Of a DNA stretch of 16,532 bases, positions 1-6,102 are shown one piece after another. Under the pieces are notes generated by a model. The model saw only the letters and a program-made list of their open reading frames with translations, had not been told where the DNA came from and made no database searches. Numbering within the stretch: position 1 is the first letter of the stretch; each line of letters opens with the position of its first letter. The stretch comes from Lachnospiraceae bacterium (GTDB taxonomy: Bacteria > Bacillota > Clostridia > Lachnospirales > Lachnospiraceae): positions 1-16,532 of the forward strand of contig VSNY01000080.1 in NCBI GenBank assembly GCA_009774535.1. The letters run 5' to 3'. The translations under genes were made by a program, and so were the position numbers.

Positions 1-150
1 CTGTCTTAGTCGCAGTTAGCGATTAGTTCACCGCAGCGTTGCCCCAGTCCGCTCAATCCTATGCCGCCGGGCTGCCCTCCCGTTCCGCTGTCCCGGTCAC
101 GTCCGGCTAGCCAATCCCGTTACACTGGCCTAATCCCATTCGGGTATCCC
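1..150 (-). ncRNA. Putative structured noncoding RNA, 5' part (runs off the left edge)
   Basis: No credible reading frame covers this block, and it differs in composition from the rest of the window: C-rich on plus, so G/A-rich on minus. Read on minus it contains many short self-complementary pieces in series: CCC-GAAT-GGG, GCCA paired with TGGC, GGCTAGCC, CCGG-ACGTGA-CCGG, and CCGGG paired with CCCGG around a purine-rich interior. Such density of G-rich helices and short unpaired A-rich joints is typical of a conserved structured RNA. A possible promoter lies just to the right on minus (see the divergent promoter entry), which would start transcription near position 149. A raiA-type RNA, a family widespread in Clostridia, is one candidate I consider from a general resemblance; I cannot confirm it. 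The call as an RNA is inference. Confidence 0.38.
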
Positions 151-155
151 ATCTT

Positions 156-185
156 ATAAAAGAACCCCCGCCAAAAATTTGACAA
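156..185 (-). promoter_or_regulatory. Possible minus-strand promoter for the left-edge RNA
   Basis: On minus, TTGTCA (180-185) is followed after 18 bases by TTTTAT (156-161), itself overlapping TATAAG (153-158). The -35 hexamer lies almost exactly on the -35 hexamer of the divergent aroF promoter. The -10 match is only moderate (4 of 6), so this is a candidate. Confidence 0.3.
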
Positions 186-207
186 ACAAATTCTCCTCAT
201 GTAAAAT
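179..207 (+). promoter_or_regulatory. SigmaA-type promoter of the DAHP synthase gene
   Basis: TTGACA (179-184) is separated by 17 bases from TAAAAT (202-207). This is a full consensus -35 with a 5-of-6 -10. Transcription would start near 213-215, giving a leader of about 75 bases, too short for a T-box. Confidence 0.8.
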
Positions 208-214
208 AAATGCA

Positions 215-249
215 TCTGTCTGCCACATCACCGCGAACACGCAGACAGA
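215..249 (+). promoter_or_regulatory. 5' leader stem-loop of the DAHP synthase mRNA
   Basis: TCTGTCTGC (215-223) pairs perfectly with GCAGACAGA (241-249) around a 17-base loop. The hairpin would sit at the very 5' end of the transcript, directly after the predicted start. It lacks a T-run, so it is not a terminator. It may stabilise the mRNA or bind a regulator; no leader peptide or T-box sequence is visible. Confidence 0.5.
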
Positions 250-288
250 CAACAGACCTACACACAATGATCAGAAAGGAAATCCGTT

Positions 289-1320
289 ATGAGTTTTGAT
301 TTTGTCAGGGAGCTTCCAACTCCTGCTGTTGTAAAAGAAATGTATCCGGTTCCTCCCGAACTTGCTGCGGTCAAAAAAGAACGCGACCGCATGATTTCTG
401 ATGTTATCTTAGGAAAAGATGACCGTTTCCTGGTAATTATCGGGCCTTGTTCTGCTGACAGGGAAGATGCTGTCTGTGATTATGTCAGCCGTCTGACAGC
501 CATTCAGGAAGAAGTGAAAGACCGAGTTATTTTAATACCGCGTATTTACACGAATAAGCCGCGTACTACTGGTGAAGGCTATAAAGGAATCGTATCCCAG
601 CCAAATCCCGAAGAAGCGCCGAATATGCTCAATGGCCTTTTGGCAATGCGTAAGATGCATATCCGCGCCATTCAGGAAAGCGGGCTGACTGCGGCGGATG
701 AGATGCTTTACTGTGAGAACTGGAGTTTTGTAGATGACCTGTTATCTTATGTCGCTATTGGCGCGCGTTCTGTAGAGGACCAGCTGCATCGTCTGACCGC
801 AAGCGGTTTTGATGTTGCGTCCGGAATGAAGAATCCGACAAGCGGTGATTTTTCTGTTATGCTCAACTCTGTGTATGCCGCGCAGCATCCGCACCATTTT
901 ATTTACCGGAACTATGAAGTGGATACGAGCGGAAATCCGCTGACGCACGTAATCTTGCGTGGCGCTGTAAGTAAGCATGGAAATACGGTTCAGAACTACC
1001 ATTATGAAGATATTATGCGTCTGCTTGAACGCTATGACAGCATGCAGTTAAAAAATCCGGCGGCCATTATTGACGCGAACCATGCCAATTCTAACAAGCT
1101 TTTTAAAGAACAGATCCGTATTGTAAAGGAAGTTATGCATAACCGCATCGTCTCCCCGCAGATCCGTTCTCTGGTCAAAGGCGTGATGGTAGAAAGCTAC
1201 CTGGAAGAAGGCGCGCAGCATATCGGCGACCATATTTATGGAAAATCCATTACAGATCCATGTCTTGGATGGGAAGATTCTGAAAAACTGATCTATACGA
1301 TCGCGGAAATGAATCATTAA
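289..1320 (+). CDS. aroF: 3-deoxy-7-phosphoheptulonate (DAHP) synthase, class I
   Basis: This enzyme condenses phosphoenolpyruvate and erythrose 4-phosphate to DAHP, the first committed step of the shikimate pathway, in the cytoplasm. The 343-residue length fits the single-domain AroF/G/H type (class I alpha). Visible motifs are the IGPCS loop with metal ligand Cys53, the phosphate-binding KPRTTGEGYKG loop (90-100), LRGAVSKHGN (223-232), DANHANSNK with metal ligand His265, Glu302 in VESYLEEG, and SITDPCLGW with Asp323. There is no fused chorismate mutase or ACT domain, so feedback inhibition, if any, would act through the barrel and N-terminal segment as in E. coli. The start is supported by AAGGA (276-280), 8 bases upstream. 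The gene stands alone behind its own promoter and converges on xerD. The family is clear; which aromatic amino acid controls it is not. Confidence 0.95.
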   Translation: MSFDFVRELPTPAVVKEMYPVPPELAAVKKERDRMISDVILGKDDRFLVIIGPCSADREDAVCDYVSRLTAIQEEVKDRVILIPRIYTNKPRTTGEGYKGIVSQPNPEEAPNMLNGLLAMRKMHIRAIQESGLTAADEMLYCENWSFVDDLLSYVAIGARSVEDQLHRLTASGFDVASGMKNPTSGDFSVMLNSVYAAQHPHHFIYRNYEVDTSGNPLTHVILRGAVSKHGNTVQNYHYEDIMRLLERYDSMQLKNPAAIIDANHANSNKLFKEQIRIVKEVMHNRIVSPQIRSLVKGVMVESYLEEGAQHIGDHIYGKSITDPCLGWEDSEKLIYTIAEMNH

Positions 1321-1355
1321 AGAACTGCTGCGAAAGAACTTGTAACCTGGTAAAT

Positions 1356-1373
1356 GCCTGCCGGGGGGCAGGC
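1356..1373. terminator. Hairpin between convergent aroF and xerD
   Basis: GCCTGCC (1356-1362) and GGCAGGC (1367-1373) form a perfect 7-bp GC-rich stem with a GGGG loop, in the 71-base gap between two convergent genes. No good T-run follows on either strand (only ATTT on minus), so termination is inferred mainly from position. Confidence 0.4.
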
Positions 1374-1391
1374 TCCGCCCGTATACACGGC

Positions 1392-2279
1392 CTACTCCCT
1401 TGGATGTGCCTTTGTGTATTCTTCCCGAACGGATACCCGGTGCATTTTTGCATAGGTCTGGGCAGCTGACAGGTCTGCGAAACCCATCATCTCCTGAACG
1501 GCATACAGATCTGCCCCATTGTTCACTAAATGCGCGGCAAAGGAGTGACGCAGGGTATGCGGCGTAATCTCCCCCTCGATCCCGGCTGCTTTTGCATACT
1601 GCCTGACCAGCTTCCAAAATCCCTGGCGGCTCATTTTCTGTCCGGACAGGTTTGTAAACAGCAGTTTTTGGGATGCATCCGGAACCATCAGCGGCCTGGC
1701 GCGCTGCAGATATTCTTCCAGCGCCCGCCTGGCAGATCTGCCAAATGGGATCACGCGTTCCCGTTTGCCCTGGCTGCATAACAGATATTCCATCGCCAGA
1801 TTGACATCTTCCACCCGAAGCTGAATCAGTTCGCTGACCCGGATGCCTGTCGCATAGAGAAGTTCCAGCATGGCACGGTCGCGGATGCATTTTAAGGAAT
1901 CTCCGCCTGGTTGTTTTAACAGCTGTACCGTCTCTTCGGGCGTCAGCACATGCGGAATTTCTTTTTCAATATGCGGCGCTTTTAACTGCAGCGCCGGATT
2001 TTTCGTAACATCACCGTTTTTTTCCAGATACCGGAAAAAAGCCTTGATGGAGGCAGCCGCTCTGGCTACTGTGGCAGGCCGTTTGCCGCTTTGCTCCATC
2101 CGCCAGATATAAGACTGCAGCGTAAGTTCCTGCACACTGCTAATCTCTGAAATTTGTTCCTCCAAAAACGCATCGGCCATTTGTTTTAGATCCCGCCTGT
2201 AAGCTTCTATGGTATTTTTTGCGGTTCTTTGCGCCGTAAGCGCTTCCAGATATTCGGATATTTTGTTCTGAATTTCCAT
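1392..2279 (-). CDS. xerD: Tyrosine recombinase, XerD type
   Basis: A 295-residue tyrosine recombinase, the usual length for XerC/XerD, which resolve chromosome dimers at dif. The N-terminal SAM-like core-binding domain covers about residues 5-85 and the catalytic domain about 107-290. Catalytic residues seen are Arg147 (ATGIRVSEL), Lys172, His241 and Arg244 (HTLRHSFAAHL), and nucleophile Tyr276 (AQTYAKM). The third-box position, normally His in LGH (Trp in some relatives), is Phe267 here (MMGFADLS), confirmed as a TTC codon. The flanking QTYAKM also departs from the usual QIYTH. The gene lies 76 bases downstream of spoIIM and after nudF, recalling the nudF-spoIIM-ripX(xerD) neighbourhood of Bacillus subtilis, which favours a resident XerD over a mobile integrase. 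It may share a transcript with spoIIM. The family is sure; activity at dif is uncertain because of Phe267. Confidence 0.88.
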   Translation of the reverse strand: MEIQNKISEYLEALTAQRTAKNTIEAYRRDLKQMADAFLEEQISEISSVQELTLQSYIWRMEQSGKRPATVARAAASIKAFFRYLEKNGDVTKNPALQLKAPHIEKEIPHVLTPEETVQLLKQPGGDSLKCIRDRAMLELLYATGIRVSELIQLRVEDVNLAMEYLLCSQGKRERVIPFGRSARRALEEYLQRARPLMVPDASQKLLFTNLSGQKMSRQGFWKLVRQYAKAAGIEGEITPHTLRHSFAAHLVNNGADLYAVQEMMGFADLSAAQTYAKMHRVSVREEYTKAHPRE

Positions 2280-2355
2280 ACCTGATCCCTGCCTCTTTTG
2301 TTTGATCGGATAAACGCTTTTGCCCTGTCTGCACAGGTATTTTTCTGACTATCCT

Positions 2356-2976
2356 TTACATGATCCTGCTGATATATTTTCTTAATAAAACCGGATTGAC
2401 GTAGCCTTCCAGCCAGATTCCGAAGATCATGCAAAGCAGGGCCGACACCAGCAGAAACAAACGCGGATTTTTCCAATATCGGTGAATTCCTACCGGCATG
2501 GACAGCTCTGTCTTTTCCCCGAACAGAATTCTGCCAAGTCCGAAATAGGCCGCGGCATAAAAAATAATCTGCGGAAACATAGACAGCAGCACCAGCAGCA
2601 TCCCCTGGAATTTCATACAGACAAGCGCGTTGACAAACAGATATCCGAGTGAAAACGCATGCCAGCCAATCACGCCAGGCAATACAAAGATCCCAAACCG
2701 GGTATATACAAACAACATCGTCATGCCAAAAATCCGCATCCTGCGCTTGCATAAAAACAAAAAATATGCTCCGCTTTCCAACTGTGCATATGCCAGCTGC
2801 CCGACATAATACTGGTTCAGCATGCCGTACTGAAGTAATTTTTCCTGTCCGACCCAGTTTGCAGCCAAAATCCCCAGAAAAAAAAACAGCAAAAAGCAGC
2901 CTGCTAAAAACCCTTTCCAGGGAAGCTTTGGAAACGGAACATGCGGAAATAAGATCGCCCTGTGTTTTACCTTCAC
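2356..2976 (-). CDS. spoIIM: Stage II sporulation protein M (SpoIIM)
   Basis: A 206-residue integral membrane protein. Hydrophobic segments fall near residues 21-42, 82-103, 105-120, 123-148 and 171-190, with the family ending in ExxxNP (Glu190, Asn194, Pro195) shortly before the C-terminus. In Bacillus, SpoIIM is part of the SpoIID-SpoIIM-SpoIIP machine that thins septal peptidoglycan and drives engulfment of the forespore. The start codon is GTG; the upstream stretch is only purine-rich (AAAGAG), a weak ribosome binding site, and an ATG-TAG pair sits immediately before it out of frame. It begins 54 bases after nudF and precedes xerD on the same strand. The identification rests on length, membrane pattern, C-terminal motif and gene neighbourhood. 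Confidence 0.85.
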   Translation of the reverse strand: MKVKHRAILFPHVPFPKLPWKGFLAGCFLLFFFLGILAANWVGQEKLLQYGMLNQYYVGQLAYAQLESGAYFLFLCKRRMRIFGMTMLFVYTRFGIFVLPGVIGWHAFSLGYLFVNALVCMKFQGMLLVLLSMFPQIIFYAAAYFGLGRILFGEKTELSMPVGIHRYWKNPRLFLLVSALLCMIFGIWLEGYVNPVLLRKYISRIM

Positions 2977-3030
2977 TACATGTCTCTTTTTCTTTTTCCA
3001 ATTACTGTAATCTATGCCGGATCTGTAATT

Positions 3031-3570
3031 TTATGCGTATTTATTTTTATACGCCATCAGCGCCGCTACGGTCTTACCGTCCTGGATTTCCCCGGCATAG
3101 ATCTTTTCACACAGATCGTCCAGCGCCATTGGCTCCAGTTCGATAAACTCATAAGGATCCGGATTCCGCTTTCCCGGCTGTAAGTCTGTGGCCACATAAA
3201 TATCAATAAATTCATTATCGTACGCCACGGTCGGTTTTAAAGAAATCAAAAATTCCAAGCGGCCGCTGCGGTATCCGGTTTCTTCTTCCAGTTCCCTTGC
3301 CGCACACACTTTGGTATCCTCGGCCGTATGATCCCTTGCCCCTGCCGGAATTTCGATTGTCATACGTTCCAGGGCATTGCGGTATTGCCGCACCATTAAA
3401 ATCTTTCCGTCATCCATGACCGGAACAACCGCAGCCGCTCCTTTACGGTGAGAAATAAAATCCCACTTTACAACTTTGCCGTCCGGCATCTGCATATAGT
3501 CTGTATAAAAATCCAGAATCGCCCCCTGAAATTCCAGCTTTCTGTCCACGCGTCTGATCTTATTTTCCAT
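3031..3570 (-). CDS. nudF: ADP-ribose pyrophosphatase, Nudix hydrolase
   Basis: A 179-residue Nudix hydrolase expected to split ADP-ribose into AMP and ribose 5-phosphate. The Nudix box runs from Gly77 to Gly99 with REL-EEE-TG (Arg92, Glu93, Glu95-97), the Mg-binding core. Downstream LKPTVAYDNEFIDIYVA matches the NudF subgroup. The loop between the first Gly and Glu84 has six residues instead of the five of the standard GX5EX7REUXEEXGU pattern. The frame stays open further upstream, but AGGAG (minus strand, 3576-3582 region) sits correctly before the ATG at 3570, and the longer reading would run through the rny terminator, so 3570 is chosen. It heads the nudF-spoIIM-xerD cluster. No clear promoter is visible between the terminator and the start, so it may depend partly on read-through. 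Confidence 0.9.
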   Translation of the reverse strand: MENKIRRVDRKLEFQGAILDFYTDYMQMPDGKVVKWDFISHRKGAAAVVPVMDDGKILMVRQYRNALERMTIEIPAGARDHTAEDTKVCAARELEEETGYRSGRLEFLISLKPTVAYDNEFIDIYVATDLQPGKRNPDPYEFIELEPMALDDLCEKIYAGEIQDGKTVAALMAYKNKYA

Positions 3571-3618
3571 TGCTTTCTCCTTTCTTTTTCCTTCCTCAAT
3601 ACCGTTGCCGGATTTAGC

Positions 3619-3660
3619 AAAAAACGCCAAAACCATTGATATTTTTCAATAGTCTTGGCG
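3619..3660 (-). terminator. Rho-independent terminator of rny
   Basis: On minus a 15-bp stem (3646-3660 with 3625-3639, including two G-U pairs) closes a 6-base loop and is followed by TTTTTT (3619-3624). It starts about 10 bases after the rny stop codon. Confidence 0.9.
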
Positions 3661-3670
3661 CTGATCTTGT

Positions 3671-5224
3671 TTATTTCGCGTAATCTATGACTCTTGATTC
3701 GCGAATTACATTCACCTTTATCTGTCCCGGATACTGTAACTGCGTCTCAATCTGCTTTGATATATCTCTTGCGAGTAATACCATATCTGCATCGCTCACC
3801 TGCTCCGGTACAACCATAATACGAATCTCCCTGCCTGCCTGAATTGCAAAAGATTTGTCAACTCCCTTGAAGTTGTTCGTAATATCTTCTAACTGCTGAA
3901 GACGGTTCGAATAAGTCTCTAATGTCTCTCTTCTCGCACCCGGCCTTGCTGCGCTGATCGTATCAGCAGCCTGTACCAGACATGCGACTAAAGACTGTGG
4001 TTCCACATCACCGTGATGTGCTTCCACTGCATTGATGATCACTGATGATTCCTTATACTTCTTACAAATATCCACACCGATCTGAATATGTGAGCCTTCC
4101 ATTTCATGGTCGACTGATTTTCCAATATCATGTAATAACCCTGCACGTTTTGCAGTCCTTGCATCCACACCGATCTCTGCTGCCAAAAGTCCTGCCAGCT
4201 GCGCTACTTCAATCGAATGCTTCAACGCATTCTGCCCATAACTCGTCCGGAATTTCATGCGGCCAAGCAGGCGCACCAGCTCCGGATGAAGCCCATGAAT
4301 CCCAGCTTCGAGCGTTGCTGTCTCGCCTTCGTCCCGGATCATGTTCTCTACTTCTTTTTGCGCCTTCTCTACCATCTCTTCGATTCTTGCCGGGTGAATC
4401 CGGCCGTCTACGATCAGCTTCTCCAGCGCAATACGCGCCACTTCCCTTCGGATTGGATCAAAACCGGACAAGATTACCGCTTCCGGCGTATCATCGATAA
4501 TCAGGTCGATTCCGGTCAGTGTCTCAAGTGTTCGGATATTACGGCCTTCCCGGCCGATAATGCGTCCTTTCATCTCATCGTTCGGAAGCTGGACAACAGA
4601 AATGGATGTTTCCGCCACATGGTCTGCTGCACACTTTTGAATCGCGGTTACAACATAATCCCGTGCTTTTTTCTCTGCCTCTTCTTTTGCCCTTGTTTCC
4701 ATTTCTTTGATCATTTTTGCAGTATCAAGCTTTACATCATCTTCTACGGTTTTTAAAAGATATTCTTTTGCCTGTTCGGAGGTAAGTCCGGAGATTCTTT
4801 CCAGTTCCTGTAATCGTTCCTCACTTAGCCTTGCGACTTCTTCCTTCTGCCTGCTGATCTCTTCTTCTTTCGCTGCAAATCCGGCTTCACGTTTCTCGAT
4901 CGCATCCAGCTTTTTGTCAAGATTCGACTCTTTCTGCTCGACGCGGCGCTCGTTACGCTGAATCTCTGCCCGCCGCTCTTTCATCTCGCGGTCCAGTTCA
5001 TTCTTTGTACGGATGGATTCTTCCTTCACTTCCAACAAAGATTCCCGCTTCTTCGTCTCAGCCGTCTTTACTGCTTCATCAATGATCGCCCTTGCTTTTT
5101 CATCTGCCGAACCAATTTTTGCCTCTACGACTTTCTTTTGGTAAGCAGAAGTGAAATAGTAAGTGACCGGCACCGAAATCACAATTGTAATTAATACAGC
5201 TATGATAATTGGTATTGGTGACAC
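3671..5224 (-). CDS. rny: Ribonuclease Y
   Basis: The membrane-anchored endoribonuclease that starts bulk mRNA decay in many Firmicutes. The 517-residue layout is complete: an N-terminal membrane helix (about 3-22), a long charged coiled coil (about 30-185), a KH RNA-binding domain with GRIIGREGRNIR (220-231), and an HD phosphohydrolase domain with His336, the LLHDIGKS motif (His365-Asp366) and Asp421. Length matches the family (about 520). The start is GTG, supported by a near-perfect AAGGAGGTG ribosome binding site (5230-5238), 5-7 bases upstream. It follows recX on the same strand after 275 bases that hold its own consensus promoter and a leader hairpin, and it ends at a strong terminator, so it forms a single transcription unit. 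Confidence 0.97.
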   Translation of the reverse strand: MSPIPIIIAVLITIVISVPVTYYFTSAYQKKVVEAKIGSADEKARAIIDEAVKTAETKKRESLLEVKEESIRTKNELDREMKERRAEIQRNERRVEQKESNLDKKLDAIEKREAGFAAKEEEISRQKEEVARLSEERLQELERISGLTSEQAKEYLLKTVEDDVKLDTAKMIKEMETRAKEEAEKKARDYVVTAIQKCAADHVAETSISVVQLPNDEMKGRIIGREGRNIRTLETLTGIDLIIDDTPEAVILSGFDPIRREVARIALEKLIVDGRIHPARIEEMVEKAQKEVENMIRDEGETATLEAGIHGLHPELVRLLGRMKFRTSYGQNALKHSIEVAQLAGLLAAEIGVDARTAKRAGLLHDIGKSVDHEMEGSHIQIGVDICKKYKESSVIINAVEAHHGDVEPQSLVACLVQAADTISAARPGARRETLETYSNRLQQLEDITNNFKGVDKSFAIQAGREIRIMVVPEQVSDADMVLLARDISKQIETQLQYPGQIKVNVIRESRVIDYAK

Positions 5225-5274
5225 AGGAGCACCTCCTTATTTAGTTTTCATTGTACATATAACATCACTCACAA

Positions 5275-5314
5275 TTGCAGCCTGCAGGTATGGATTTTGG
5301 GGTGCGGGCTGCAA
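5275..5314 (-). promoter_or_regulatory. Leader hairpin in the rny 5' UTR
   Basis: On minus, TTGCAGCC (5307-5314) pairs with GGCTGCAA (5275-5282). The stem continues by 3 bp after one C-A mismatch, and the loop is about 16 bases. It lies in the roughly 115-base leader between the rny promoter and start. No T-run follows. RNase Y autoregulating its message at this leader is a possibility, not shown. Confidence 0.5.
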
Positions 5315-5348
5315 ATTATCGTTCGAGTCATAATATAACAACAATTAG

Positions 5349-5377
5349 ATTTTATACTTTCCACCTCATTATGTCAA
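5349..5377 (-). promoter_or_regulatory. SigmaA-type promoter of rny
   Basis: On minus, TTGACA (5372-5377), a 17-base spacer and TAAAAT (5349-5354). It has the same -35, spacing and -10 as the aroF and prfC promoters in this window. The start of transcription is expected near 5342. Confidence 0.85.
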
Positions 5378-5499
5378 GTATATTCCTGCGTCAAAAATGA
5401 ATTATGATTTATTTTGAAGTTCCGTTCCAACAGACAGCTGGATGCAGCGGCTATGATTTCTGTTCATTTTTGCTTCCCGATCTTGTAGGAGAATGCCCG

Positions 5500-6102
5500 C
5501 TAATCCTTTAATACATGCATAATTTCACTGCTGTGAAATCCTCTGCGCAGTAAAAACTGATACATTTTCGCAGTCTCTGCAGGCGCAGCATGTTCCGGAT
5601 CAAAATGCTTTTTTTGTAATAGTTTTTGGATCAGCGTTTCGGGTGAGATTTCGATCTCTTCTTCTATGGCACGTGCGATCACCTCCGCGCTGACGCCCTT
5701 TGACAAAAGATCCGTTTTCATTCTTGCCGCGCTCTTTCTCTCCTGGTTCAAGCGCACAAATGTACGTGCGTATCGTTCGTCATCTATGTAATGATACGAT
5801 TTAACATATGCGACCGCCTGCTCGATCAGATCGTCAGGATATTCCCCTTCCTTTAACTTTTGACGCAGCTGCCCCTCCGTGCGGTCCATTTTTTCCAGTA
5901 AATGCATCGCACGTTTGATCGCGCGTTTTCCAACTACCTGATCATAAAGTTCGTGATAAAGTTCTTCCCCAAGCAGCGCCTGCTCTTTCAGGCCGAACTT
6001 CTGCAGTTCCCCTTTGTACAAAATCAGGGTTTTGGAATTGTCAAAAGAAACCCGCACCTTGCCTTTTGTATGTTCCAAAGGCGTAATCTGTGTAATCATC
6101 AT
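5500..6102 (-). CDS. recX: Regulatory protein RecX
   Basis: A 200-residue protein of the RecX family, which caps and disassembles RecA filaments and restrains recombination. It is longer than E. coli RecX (about 166), as usual in Firmicutes. Visible features are the three-helix repeats with the family signatures AMHLLEKMDRTEGQLRQKL, YVKSYHYIDDERYARTFVR (about 98-116) and a C-terminal FLLRRGFHSSEIMHVL. Its ATG overlaps the recA stop by 4 bases (ATGA), with a second ATG immediately after, so translation is probably coupled to recA; the purine-rich end of recA (GGAAAGAAG) can serve as ribosome binding site. Placement right after recA is the classical arrangement and would put recX under the same SOS control. 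Confidence 0.92.
   Translation of the reverse strand: MMITQITPLEHTKGKVRVSFDNSKTLILYKGELQKFGLKEQALLGEELYHELYDQVVGKRAIKRAMHLLEKMDRTEGQLRQKLKEGEYPDDLIEQAVAYVKSYHYIDDERYARTFVRLNQERKSAARMKTDLLSKGVSAEVIARAIEEEIEISPETLIQKLLQKKHFDPEHAAPAETAKMYQFLLRRGFHSSEIMHVLKD

Noticed and set aside
215..288. T-box or tryptophan-type leader before aroF
   Set aside because: The leader is only about 75 bases and lacks the T-box sequence and a terminator/antiterminator pair.
1048..1890. 280-codon minus-strand open frame across the ends of aroF and xerD
   Set aside because: It runs antisense through aroF and out of frame through xerD; both of those have clear family motifs.
2207..3001. 264-codon minus-strand open frame over spoIIM
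   Set aside because: It overlaps spoIIM and the start of xerD in another frame, has no recognisable motif, and its translation is Arg/Cys-rich as expected of a shadow.
4045..4756. Plus-strand open frames inside rny
   Set aside because: Antisense to a complete and strongly conserved RNase Y gene, without ribosome binding sites.
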